From Chitinophaga pinensis (lineage in GTDB: Bacteria > Bacteroidota > Bacteroidia > 2-12-FULL-35-15), in contig CAMCYR010000031.1 in NCBI GenBank assembly GCA_945885475.1, positions 1 through 38,035 of the forward strand: a stretch of DNA of 38,035 bases. Reading direction: 5' to 3'. Under the pieces are notes generated by a model, which made no database searches, was not told where the DNA came from, and saw only the letters and a program-made list of their open reading frames with translations. Positions 1 to 7,593 of this stretch are shown here, piece by piece. Positions within the stretch are counted from its first letter, which is position 1. Every line of letters starts with the position of its first letter. The translations under genes and the position numbers were made by a program.

Positions 1-82
1 AGGAACGTATCGAGAACCTTATTAAATCTAAATATCCTCCTTTTCTAAATTTGGCTTCAAAAGTTAAAGAAGTAAATTTCAA
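1..82. repeat. Dispersed repeat, copy 1 (cut by window start)
   Basis: This stretch matches 641-722 at an exact offset of 640 bases with only a few substitutions. It begins in the middle of a unit, at AGGAACGTATCGAGAACC, so the element must extend left of the window. It ends in the TTGGCTTCAAAA module, which recurs at 445-456 and 691-702. No convincing reading frame is conserved between the copies, so it looks like a non-coding intergenic repeat. Confidence 0.8.
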
Positions 83-90
83 TTTTCATT

Positions 91-122
91 TTTCTTTCTT
101 TTGATTCTCCAAAAGAAAGAAA
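91..122. repeat. Perfect 13-bp stem hairpin in repeat spacer
   Basis: The arms 91-103 and 110-122 are perfect reverse complements (TTTCTTTCTTTTG and CAAAAGAAAGAAA) around a 6-base loop. The right arm runs into a purine-rich stretch and then a GC-richer segment, 130-280, without a gene. There is no T tract after the right arm, so a plus-strand terminator is unlikely. It probably belongs to the intergenic repeat family of this spacer. Confidence 0.6.
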
Positions 123-422
123 CAAAGAAAAAGCGACCACAAAAACCAACTTCTGTTTTTTCTTTCACTCAAAAATCATCGCATTCAGTCGCCTGAAAAA
201 AAAGCAGTTCGCTCTTTTTGTGGACGTCCCCGCGCCACTCCGAAAGATTGTTATGAATTGTAACAATGAATGGAAAGATAAATAACCTCGTAGGACTTTT
301 CGTTTTATTCAGAAATAGCGGGAAGAGCTGCCAGCAGAATTATTTATTGTTAACTATAAATCGGCTAGCAGCTATTAACCGTGGTGCTTCTGAACGATAG
401 AGAAGAAGCAATTTCCTTATAA

Positions 423-536
423 AACAAAAGAGCTTTTGTTACTTTTGGCTTCAAAAGTTTAAGAAGTAAATTTAAAATTGATTTTTTATAATTAGCCTAT
501 TCGTAAAATAATAAATCCAATCTCAAATTTTCTTTT
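423..536. repeat. Dispersed repeat, second module, copy 1
   Basis: An 8-bp hairpin (AACAAAAG 423-430, CTTTTGTT 433-440) leads into TTGGCTTCAAAA. From about 445 to 536 the sequence then matches 691-785 with scattered mismatches, including the shared segment GTAAAATAATAAATCCAAT. Together with the copy at position 1 this gives three occurrences of the TTGGCTTCAAAA module within 800 bases. I see no gene here. Confidence 0.7.
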
Positions 537-575
537 TGTTCTTTTTTGCTTGATCACATCAAGTGCTATTCCCAT

Positions 576-646
576 CGCTATATCAGTTCGAGTGTTCTGC
601 AAGTGTCTTTTAAAGCGCTATGTCAGTTCGAGTGTTCCGCAGGAAC
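576..646. repeat. Tandem pair of CAGTTCGAGTGTT repeats
   Basis: Two units spaced 40 bases apart share GCTAT-TCAGTTCGAGTGTTC: 576-607 and 616-646. The second unit continues as CCGCAGGAACGTATCGAGAAC, and its core GTTCC-GCA-GGAAC forms a short hairpin. The outer ends (CAGTTCGAG and TCGAGAA) match, in reverse orientation, the two units at 13635-13719. Confidence 0.7.
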
Positions 647-785
647 GTATCGAGAACCTTATTAAATCTAAATGCCCTCCTTTTATAAATTTGGCTTCAA
701 AAATTAAAGAAGAGAATTTTAAATTGATTTTTTATATTCAACCCACTTGTAAAATAATAAATCCAATTTTAAATTTTCTTTTTTG
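641..785. repeat. Dispersed repeat, copy 2 with second module
   Basis: The part 641-722 repeats 1-82, and the part 691-785 repeats about 445-536. This copy therefore joins both modules. The remaining stretch up to fabG (786-943) is AT-rich and shows nothing except the probable promoter near 899. A 93-codon open frame crossing this region is made mostly of repeat sequence and is not called as a gene. Confidence 0.75.
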
Positions 786-898
786 TTTATTAAAATATAA
801 TAGTAATACTATCGATTATACTAATAAATAGTATTTATTTTTGCAATCTCCTGAAAATCAGACTAAAAAAATCTTCTAAATCAACCCGATTTTTACTT

Positions 899-906
899 TA
901 TCTTTG
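899..906 (+). promoter_or_regulatory. Probable -7 element of the fabG promoter
   Basis: TATCTTTG matches the Bacteroidota housekeeping -7 consensus TAnnTTTG and lies 37 bases before the fabG ATG. I see no good TTG/TTTG -33 element at the usual 17-23 base spacing, so the call rests on the -7 match alone. Confidence 0.45.
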
Positions 907-943
907 ATTATCTCATTAAACAAAAACATTTAATTTTACGTAT

Positions 944-1690
944 ATGAAATTATTAGAAGGAAAAGTTGCTTTAATTACCGGTGCTTCTCGTGGTATCGGT
1001 CGTGGTATTGCTTTGAAATTTGCTGAGCAAGGCGCAAACATTGCATTTACCTATTTGTCTTCTGTTGAAAAAGGGGAAGCTTTGGCAAAAGAATTGGAAG
1101 CTTATGGAGTAAAAGCAATAGGATATCGTTCGGATGCGGCGGATTTTAAAGCCTCCGAAGAACTGGTTAATAATGTAGTAACTGATTTTGGAACCGTAGA
1201 TATTCTTGTTAATAATGCCGGTATCACCCGCGATACGCTGTTGATGCGGATGAGTGAACAACAGTGGGATGAAGTGATGAATGCGAATTTAAAATCTGTT
1301 TTCAATCTGACAAAAGCGGTACAAAAACCAATGCTGAAACAACGCAAAGGTTCAATCATTAATATGAGCTCTGTTGTTGGCGTAAAAGGTAATGCTGGAC
1401 AATCAAATTATGCAGCCTCTAAAGCCGGAATTATTGGTTTTACAAAATCAGTTGCGCTGGAATTAGGTTCCCGTAATATCCGAAGCAATGCGATCGCTCC
1501 TGGATTTATTGAAACGGAAATGACGGATGCCTTAGACCCAAAAGTTGTTGCCGGATGGAGAGATGCTATTCCATTGAAGCGTGGTGGTACAGCGGATGAT
1601 GTTGCAAACGCGACTGTTTTTTTAGCTTCCGACATGAGCGCCTATATCACCGGACAAGTTATTAATGTTTGTGGTGGAATGCTTACTTAA
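944..1690 (+). CDS. fabG: 3-oxoacyl-[acyl-carrier-protein] reductase FabG
   Basis: This is a short-chain dehydrogenase/reductase of 248 residues, the usual FabG length. It would carry out the NADPH-dependent reduction of 3-oxoacyl-ACP in the elongation cycle of cytosolic fatty acid synthesis. The cofactor glycine motif TGASRGIG is at residues 12-19, NNAG at 90-93, the active-site Asn at 115, Ser at 142-143, and YAASK with catalytic Tyr156 and Lys160. The C-terminal GQVINVCGGM is typical of FabG. The ATG follows a TAnnTTTG box. The next gene begins 62 bases downstream on the same strand. Other SDR substrates cannot be excluded, but the overall pattern fits FabG best. Confidence 0.92.
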   Translation: MKLLEGKVALITGASRGIGRGIALKFAEQGANIAFTYLSSVEKGEALAKELEAYGVKAIGYRSDAADFKASEELVNNVVTDFGTVDILVNNAGITRDTLLMRMSEQQWDEVMNANLKSVFNLTKAVQKPMLKQRKGSIINMSSVVGVKGNAGQSNYAASKAGIIGFTKSVALELGSRNIRSNAIAPGFIETEMTDALDPKVVAGWRDAIPLKRGGTADDVANATVFLASDMSAYITGQVINVCGGMLT

Positions 1691-1752
1691 GTAGAAGGTA
1701 CTTAATCTCAAAATAGAAAGATATAAATTATCGGCTTTTCTGCACATAAGCA

Positions 1753-3828
1753 ATGAACATCGTATTCGATTACCCTTCCTGGTTTAGTTTTCTATGCTTG
1801 CTTAGTGGCTTTGCATATGCCTTTGTTCTTTACCGAAAGGATAAGAAATTTACCGATAGCTCCATTTGGCTGGTGCGTACAATGGCTGCTTTTCGTTTTT
1901 GTGTTGTAACCATCCTGTGTTTTCTATTGCTATCTCCCTTATTAAAAACAATCAATCGCACCGTCGAAAAACCTCTTATTATTATTGCTCAGGATGCTTC
2001 TGAATCAATTCGTGTTGGTAAGGATTCTATGTTCTATAAAAATGAATACGCAAAAAAAATTCAGAAACTTCGCGATGTGCTGAGCGAAAAATATGAGCTG
2101 AGGTCCTATTCATTTGGTGATCAAATAAAAGAACTATCTCTTTTTGATTCCTTGAAATTTAATGAAAAACAAACGGATATTTCTGCCCTTTTTGACGAGA
2201 TCGAGACACGATACAGCAACAGAAATGTGGGCGCAATTATTTTAGCCAGCGATGGTCTGTATAACAAAGGTTCTAATCCTGTTTTTACTTCCGACAAAAT
2301 TAAATTTCCCGTCTATGCTATTGCTTTGGGTGATACAACCGTTAAAAAAGATTTGATCCTTACAAAAGTTGATCACAACCGTCTTGCTTATCTCGGGAAC
2401 GAATTTCCTTTAGAGATTGTTGTGTCTGCAAAACAATTTAAAGGAAAATCATCCACACTTTCCATCACAAAGGGGGCCTCGATTTTGTTTACACAGATTA
2501 TTAATTTTAATTCTGAACTATTTACTGTCACTGTTCCCGTTTTACTGCAGGCTAAAGAAGTTGGTCTGCAGCACTATAAAGTCCGACTTGCTCCTCTTGC
2601 TGATGAAATGAGCCTTTCAAACAATACCCGCGATGTTTTTATTGATGTGCTGGATGCCAGACAGAAAATTTTAATACTTTCTGATGCACCTCACCCGGAT
2701 ATTTCTGCTATAAAACAGTCTATTGAAAGCAATCAGAATTATGAAGTAGAAAGTTTTACGACAGATAATTTTGATAAGCCATTGAAAAAATACAATCTTG
2801 TTATTTTGCATTCTTTATCTGCTTCAAAAACTGCTGGGTCAAAGATCATCAACGAAATAAATGCATCAGAGATTCCTGTATGGGCTTTTTCTGGATCAAA
2901 TGCAATGCTACAAAACGATCTTACGGCATTCTCCAAGACAAACAAAACAAACGAAGTAGAGCCGGTTTTGGAAGAAAATTTCCCTTTATTTACAATAAGT
3001 GATGACTTAAGAAAAGCATTCAAAGACTTTCCTGCTGTTGCTTCTCCTTTCGGTTCCTTTCAGTCCGATAACAATAGTAATGTGTTGTTATACCAACGTA
3101 TTGGAATCGTTGATACAGAAACACCGCTCATGATGTTTACTGAAATGGGAGCGAGGAAAATGGCAATTTTTAACGGTGAAGGAATTTGGCGCTGGCACCT
3201 GCAGGATTATGCTGCCAATGGGAATCACAACTTGTTCGATGAGTTTATTTCTAAAACGGTACAATTCTTATCTGTGAAAGTCGATAAAAGTTTTTTTAAA
3301 GTTCTTGGAAAGAATAATTTCTTCGAAAATGAAGCGATAGAATTTGAAGCAGAGGTTTATAATGCTAGTTATGAATTGATAAATGATGCTGAAGTGAGTA
3401 TGATTTTCACAAATGCCGACAATAAAAAATTTAATTATTCTTTCAGTAAAACGACAAATGCATACCGATTGAATGCCGGTATGATGCCTGTTGGTGAGTA
3501 TAAATTCGATGCAAAAGTGAAAGTAGGGGAGAAGATTTACACGCAACGCGGTGAATTCAGTATAACGGCTCTGCAAATAGAATTAGTAAATACCGTTGCT
3601 GATCATCAATTGCTTTTTAGTCTTACTAAAAAACACGATGGTGAATTGCTGTATCCAAATCAACTGGACGAATTAGCAGCGAAATTAATTGCTCGCAATG
3701 ATATTAAATCGGTTTCCTTTTCAGAAAAAAAACTAAGCGATGTTATCAATCTGAAATGGATCTTTTTCTTATTACTTCTTTTTCTGAGTGCTGAATGGTT
3801 TATGCGTAAAAGAAATGGTGCTTACTAA
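1753..3828 (+). CDS. Membrane protein with von Willebrand factor A-like domain
   Basis: This 691-residue protein has two predicted N-terminal membrane helices (about 8-27 and 47-64), a large non-cytoplasmic region, and a C-terminal helix near 665-685 followed by a positive tail (MRKRNGAY). A vWA-like fold begins near residue 75. It carries a MIDAS-type DxSxS motif (DASES, 81-85), a later TDIS and an ASDG segment, so metal-dependent ligand binding is possible. The architecture resembles large Bacteroidota membrane proteins of the BatA/vWA type with a glutamine-amidotransferase-like middle, but the partner and role are unknown. It follows fabG by 62 bases and may be co-transcribed, though no functional link is evident. 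Confidence 0.72.
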   Translation: MNIVFDYPSWFSFLCLLSGFAYAFVLYRKDKKFTDSSIWLVRTMAAFRFCVVTILCFLLLSPLLKTINRTVEKPLIIIAQDASESIRVGKDSMFYKNEYAKKIQKLRDVLSEKYELRSYSFGDQIKELSLFDSLKFNEKQTDISALFDEIETRYSNRNVGAIILASDGLYNKGSNPVFTSDKIKFPVYAIALGDTTVKKDLILTKVDHNRLAYLGNEFPLEIVVSAKQFKGKSSTLSITKGASILFTQIINFNSELFTVTVPVLLQAKEVGLQHYKVRLAPLADEMSLSNNTRDVFIDVLDARQKILILSDAPHPDISAIKQSIESNQNYEVESFTTDNFDKPLKKYNLVILHSLSASKTAGSKIINEINASEIPVWAFSGSNAMLQNDLTAFSKTNKTNEVEPVLEENFPLFTISDDLRKAFKDFPAVASPFGSFQSDNNSNVLLYQRIGIVDTETPLMMFTEMGARKMAIFNGEGIWRWHLQDYAANGNHNLFDEFISKTVQFLSVKVDKSFFKVLGKNNFFENEAIEFEAEVYNASYELINDAEVSMIFTNADNKKFNYSFSKTTNAYRLNAGMMPVGEYKFDAKVKVGEKIYTQRGEFSITALQIELVNTVADHQLLFSLTKKHDGELLYPNQLDELAAKLIARNDIKSVSFSEKKLSDVINLKWIFFLLLLFLSAEWFMRKRNGAY

Positions 3829-3986
3829 AATACCAATAGCGTTTCATATCCTAACTATTTTTGTAAAAGCCTCCATTTGTAGCCAGGTATTCCTTTTCCC
3901 AATAGCCATAACGGTCTGTTTTTGAACGAGTTTCTTAAATTAGTCTTCATTCTCCCTTCATTCGTCTAAAATTAATAAATAGATTA

Positions 3987-4017
3987 TTTGTTTAGATAAA
4001 TTAAATACTTATTTTTA
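3987..4017 (+). promoter_or_regulatory. Probable ilvE promoter
   Basis: TTTG at 3987-3990 is followed after 19 bases by TATTTTTA (4010-4017). The second box is one base off the Bacteroidota -7 consensus TAnnTTTG, and the spacing is in the normal range. It ends 23 bases before the ilvE start codon. Another octamer, TATTTTTG at 3856-3863, is a weaker candidate because it is farther away and lacks a -33 box. Confidence 0.5.
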
Positions 4018-4040
4018 TAAAATACATTATTCAAGAATAT

Positions 4041-5114
4041 ATGGTAACAACCGATATTACTCCAATTAAAGTTCAGAAATCGAACAACCTTCGAATCAAA
4101 GAACTTGATTATAACAACATCACATTTGGTAAGTTATTTTCTGACCATATGTTTTATGCTGACTTCAAAAATAATGAATGGAGCGATGCTCAGATTGTTC
4201 CTTATGGTCCACTTCTGATGAGTCCTGCAACTTCTGCTTTACATTACGGACAAGCAATTTTTGAAGGAATGAAAGCCTACAAAAATGAAAAAGCTGAAGT
4301 GTTTTTATTTCGCCCATTTGATAATCATAAACGTATAAATATATCTGCAGAACGTATGGCGATGGCTACCATTCCGCAGGAAGTTTTTATGGCGGGCTTA
4401 ACGCAATTGGTTGATCTTGATAGAGACTGGGTGCCTGATACAGACGGTTCATCGCTTTATATCCGTCCATTCATTGTTGCAACGGATGAATTTATAGGTG
4501 TGCGTCCATCCGATAATTATCGTTTTTACATTATTACTTCTCCTGCAGGTAAATATTACAACGAACCGGTGAAAGTGTTGGTTGAAACAAATTATATCCG
4601 CGCTGTTGAAGGTGGAGTAGGGTATGTAAAAGCTTCCGGAAATTATGGACGATCTTTATTCCCCGCTAAATTAGCACAACAAAGAGGTTATCATCAGATT
4701 GTATGGACGGATGCCCGTAATCACCGTTATTTAGAAGAGTCAGGAACAATGAACCTAATGTTTGTGATTGACGATGTGTTGATCACTCCTCCTCTTGGAG
4801 ATACTATTCTTGCCGGCATCACCCGTGATAGCGTTCTTACACTTGCACGTGATTGGAAAATGAAAGTACAAGAACGTAAGATTAGTATTGATGAAGTTGT
4901 CGATGCTCACAAAAAGGGAACACTGGAGGATGCTTTTGGTACTGGCACTGCTGCAACTATCGCTCAGATTGCGCAAATTGGATTCGAAGGTAAAGATTAT
5001 ATACTTCCACCTGCTGAAGGACGCATCTTCTCAAATCGTGTTGCAAAAGAATTGATAGATATCCGAACAGGTAAAGTGCCCGATATCCATAATTGGATGT
5101 ATAAAGTTGGTTAA
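4041..5114 (+). CDS. ilvE: Branched-chain amino acid aminotransferase
   Basis: This is a fold-type IV PLP aminotransferase of 357 residues. The length and motifs match the longer, eukaryote-like BCAT group common in Bacteroidota. It interconverts leucine, isoleucine and valine with their 2-oxo acids using 2-oxoglutarate/glutamate. The PLP-binding lysine is Lys197 in GVGYVKASGNYG. Other family marks are QAIFEGMKAY near 71-80, the LEESGTMN segment, and the GTGTAATIAQI phosphate-binding loop near the C-terminus. The gene stands alone: upstream is a 212-base spacer with a probable promoter, and downstream is a 700-base repeat region. D-amino acid transaminase is unlikely given the length and motif set. 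Confidence 0.92.
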   Translation: MVTTDITPIKVQKSNNLRIKELDYNNITFGKLFSDHMFYADFKNNEWSDAQIVPYGPLLMSPATSALHYGQAIFEGMKAYKNEKAEVFLFRPFDNHKRINISAERMAMATIPQEVFMAGLTQLVDLDRDWVPDTDGSSLYIRPFIVATDEFIGVRPSDNYRFYIITSPAGKYYNEPVKVLVETNYIRAVEGGVGYVKASGNYGRSLFPAKLAQQRGYHQIVWTDARNHRYLEESGTMNLMFVIDDVLITPPLGDTILAGITRDSVLTLARDWKMKVQERKISIDEVVDAHKKGTLEDAFGTGTAATIAQIAQIGFEGKDYILPPAEGRIFSNRVAKELIDIRTGKVPDIHNWMYKVG

Positions 5115-5274
5115 TCTGTTTTTATTCAATTAACAAAAAAACTCCTGAAAAGAAAAGAAACAAAAGTTCAAGAACAAACGATCGCTCCACACAGGCTGCA
5201 CGGCATCGCGTTTGTTCAGTCCTCACGCGCGGCTTCGCAAGATCATTCAGTTTTTGCGACAGTCATTGTAAAGT
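5115..5274. other. Gene-free spacer with GC-rich segment
   Basis: Directly after ilvE there is a purine-rich run (about 5143-5170). A markedly GC-richer segment, about 5178-5238, follows and contains CATCGCG and CACGCGCGG. The purine run AAAAGAAAAGAAACAAAAG resembles the one at 111-130. I see no reading frame or tRNA. It looks like remnant repeat sequence. Confidence 0.5.
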
Positions 5275-5497
5275 ACTCCCAACCGGCATCAGAAAAAACC
5301 ACATAACAAATCAAGCCGTTAAGCAAGCGCGGGCTATAGCAAGAGTCTGTGCTGTCTGAGTATAAGCGGAAATAATGGATAAATAAAATCACCCAGACGA
5401 GTTCACAGAGTCAGAGCGAAACGGTGTAGATTTTTTGTGTTTTTTTCGTAAGCCTTTATTTTTTGCTACTTTTTGATCAAGCAAAAAGGAGAAAAGA
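5275..5497. repeat. 223-bp direct repeat, copy 1
   Basis: This copy is identical to 5526-5748 except for four substitutions by manual alignment. It starts at ACTCCCAACCGG and ends at a hairpin (CTTTTTG 5469-5475, CAAAAAG 5482-5488) plus GAGAAAAGA. No shared open frame is convincing. The near identity implies recent duplication or gene conversion. Confidence 0.93.
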
Positions 5498-5525
5498 TAA
5501 TTTTAATTTCAAATCATTTTTGATG

Positions 5526-5748
5526 ACTCCCAACCGGCATCAGAAAAAACCACATAACAAATCAAGCCGTTAAGCAAGCGCGGGCTATAGCAAGAGTCTG
5601 TGCTGTTTGAGTCTAAGCGGAAATAATGGATAAATAAAATCACCTAGACGAGTTCACAGAGTCAGAGCGAAACGGTGTAGATTTTTTGTGTTTTTTTCGT
5701 AAGCCTTGATTTTTTGCTACTTTTTGATCAAGCAAAAAGGAGAAAAGA
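5526..5748. repeat. 223-bp direct repeat, copy 2
   Basis: This is the second copy at a constant offset of 251 bases, separated from the first by a 28-base AT-rich spacer (5498-5525). The terminal hairpin TTTTTGATCA-AGCAAAAAG is retained. The rest of the spacer, 5749-5815, is a T-rich run leading into the 3' end of the minus-strand J-domain gene. Confidence 0.93.
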
Positions 5749-5815
5749 GTTTTTTTATTTTCTCCTTTTCTTTTCTCTGGATGAAAATCAGGAGTTTTTT
5801 TTATTTATTCATTTT

Positions 5816-6403
5816 TTATTTTCTAAACCACTTTACTGTACGACTTAGAATTGTCTTTTTCCCCATAATTCCTTTCCAGCCTTCTTTGACTAATATACCT
5901 CCCGTAATGCTGATGAGTACAAATGGAAACGGCCAGTAGTTTTTTAACGTCCCCGTAATGGTTACAATAATGATAATAAATCCAAGCAGCATGCCGCATG
6001 CAAAAAACATATTGTATAAAAAAGGCGATTTTTTATAATAGTCGGCATCCGTTTTTTCCTTATAGCTGTATTTGCTAAAATTAGTATATTCGTTTTGAAA
6101 GGCTGCATTGGATGCGCTTGTAAAGCTGTCATTTTTTACAGATGAACCATAGTAGTGTTTTTTTCTTTCAGCATTTTGCTTTTCTGAATCAATATAATTT
6201 AATTTTATATCGTATAGATATCTTTTGTTTTCATCCGTCAAGATATCATATGCTTCACCAACTACAATAAATATTTCATTTGCCTTTTCTGATTTATTAA
6301 TATCGGGATGTACCAGTTTAGCCTTGCTGCGATATGCTTTTTTTATATCGTTGAGGCCGGCTGTTCGCGGAATGTCTAATATTTTATAATAATCGTAAAG
6401 CAT
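5816..6403 (-). CDS. Membrane-anchored J-domain (DnaJ-like) protein
   Basis: This 195-residue protein starts with a J domain (about residues 3-64) containing the HPD motif at 32-34 (LVHPDINK). That motif stimulates the ATPase of a DnaK/Hsp70 partner. There is no Gly/Phe region, zinc finger or DnaJ C-terminal substrate domain, so it is not the canonical DnaJ. Instead a polar linker (about 65-125) leads to two predicted membrane helices near 130-153 and 156-172. This would place the J domain in the cytoplasm at the inner membrane. It is a single gene, divergent from the next one with 68 bases between. The client is unknown. Confidence 0.82.
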   Translation of the reverse strand: MLYDYYKILDIPRTAGLNDIKKAYRSKAKLVHPDINKSEKANEIFIVVGEAYDILTDENKRYLYDIKLNYIDSEKQNAERKKHYYGSSVKNDSFTSASNAAFQNEYTNFSKYSYKEKTDADYYKKSPFLYNMFFACGMLLGFIIIIVTITGTLKNYWPFPFVLISITGGILVKEGWKGIMGKKTILSRTVKWFRK

Positions 6404-6460
6404 CTGTTTGATGTGCTAATTTATGGAAAATAAACCGGCATTGCGTCTATCTTTAAAAAA

Positions 6461-6467
6461 AGGAGGT
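6461..6467 (+). promoter_or_regulatory. Canonical Shine-Dalgarno sequence
   Basis: AGGAGGT, within a longer A-rich AAAAAAAGGAGGT, lies 4-5 bases before the ATG at 6472. This is a perfect anti-Shine-Dalgarno complement at ideal spacing. It is unusual because most Bacteroidota genes, including the others in this window, lack such a site. Confidence 0.75.
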
Positions 6468-6471
6468 CTAT

Positions 6472-7536
6472 ATGCGTTATGCAATACTTTTTTCAGTTGT
6501 AATACTTTATTTTTCAAAAGAACTTCAAGCTCAGCCTGCATTCGATCTGCCACAGGTAACAATTTCCGATAAAAGAGTGGTAGACACCGTTTTTGGAACC
6601 TGGAAATACAGTGTTGCCGATTATGAATTCATCGACAATAACTTATTAATACTTACTTTCGGAAGAAGTCTTGAACATGCCTCGGTCCGTTTAGTTGATG
6701 CATCTCAAAATGTACTCTCATCATTTGAGTTGCCCGATGAGGCTCAAAAATTTTATAAAGATTATATGGGATATGTAAATGTGATTTGTGCCGGACATAT
6801 TTATCGTATCTCTGTTAAAGAGAATGTATTACACCTGGCCTCATTGCCTGTTGACGATTATCGGAAATTTATAATGCCCTGCATTGATAGTGCGAACAAT
6901 TCCATTTATTTTTCTAATTATCAACGCGATTATCCTGAGTTTACTTATTATGCTTTTAATTCGTCTGAAAAAAGCATTGTTCCATTTAAAAAAGTGGGTG
7001 ACCCGGAAGTAATGCACGGGTATAATATGGAATACTATTTTTTAAAATCCAAAGACCGTGTTTACGCTCGCAAACTTGCCGATTATTATGGGATTGACAA
7101 ACATCGTGTGGCGGCTACTATTAGCGGATTGACGAGTAGTATCTATTATTCTCCTTTATATTCTCCTTTGTTTGTTTTGAATGATACCGTTTGTGTTTTT
7201 GATCACAGCAGTAATGCTATTTTTAAATTCGATGGTCAACTAAATCAACTCGACTGCATCCCGATTGATTATAATCACCCCAAAAGTTGGAGGGATTGGA
7301 AAAACGAAGTCATCGTTGATAAAGTAAAAAACAAGGCCTATGCTTTGTATCAGAGGAATGGTTTTTATTATTTGAAACATATCGATATGAAAACGGGTAA
7401 GATAATTGGGTCTTTTAAGCTTAGTAATCAATATGTTGAGAAAATAAAGATTAAGGGCGATTATGTCTATTACATCTACCGTCCTTTTGAATCCCTGCAG
7501 GAAAAATTTGTGTACAAAGAATTAATAAGTAATTGA
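6472..7536 (+). CDS. Secreted protein of unknown function, possible beta-propeller
   Basis: I do not recognise this 354-residue protein. It begins with a likely signal peptide (hydrophobic residues about 3-15, cleavage near LQAQ at 17-21). The rest is rich in short alternating hydrophobic and aromatic stretches with recurring patterns such as NSIYFSNYQ, DTVCVFDHSS, NKAYALYQRNG and DYVYYIYRP. These read like successive beta-strands of a propeller, possibly of the 6-bladed type found in Bacteroidota. That is an inference from pattern only. The start is well fixed by a perfect Shine-Dalgarno sequence. It is followed 58 bases later by a redoxin gene on the same strand. Confidence 0.7.
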   Translation: MRYAILFSVVILYFSKELQAQPAFDLPQVTISDKRVVDTVFGTWKYSVADYEFIDNNLLILTFGRSLEHASVRLVDASQNVLSSFELPDEAQKFYKDYMGYVNVICAGHIYRISVKENVLHLASLPVDDYRKFIMPCIDSANNSIYFSNYQRDYPEFTYYAFNSSEKSIVPFKKVGDPEVMHGYNMEYYFLKSKDRVYARKLADYYGIDKHRVAATISGLTSSIYYSPLYSPLFVLNDTVCVFDHSSNAIFKFDGQLNQLDCIPIDYNHPKSWRDWKNEVIVDKVKNKAYALYQRNGFYYLKHIDMKTGKIIGSFKLSNQYVEKIKIKGDYVYYIYRPFESLQEKFVYKELISN

Positions 7537-7593
7537 TGGATTTTTGGTTTGATTTTTGTAAATTTATGATTGTAATTTAAAAAACTATCGAAA

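Noticed and set aside
550-831. 93-codon open frame on the plus strand upstream of fabG
   Set aside because: It runs through the repeat modules at 576-785, and its product is low-complexity. The homologous repeat at position 1 does not keep an equivalent frame. Not a convincing gene.
1-943. Insertion sequence or transposase remnant
   Set aside because: No transposase motif or translated remnant was seen in any frame, only non-coding repeats.
5275-5748. CRISPR array
   Set aside because: There are just two copies of 223 bases with a 28-base spacer. CRISPR repeats are far shorter and more numerous, and no cas gene is present.
5706-5939. 77-codon plus-strand open frame rich in Phe
   Set aside because: It starts in the repeat tail and overlaps the 3' end of the J-domain gene on the other strand. 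Its Phe-rich product simply reflects a T-rich tract.
7551-7558. GATTTTTG as a -7 box for the redoxin gene
   Set aside because: It misses the initial T of TAnnTTTG and has no TTG at normal spacing, so it is too weak to list.
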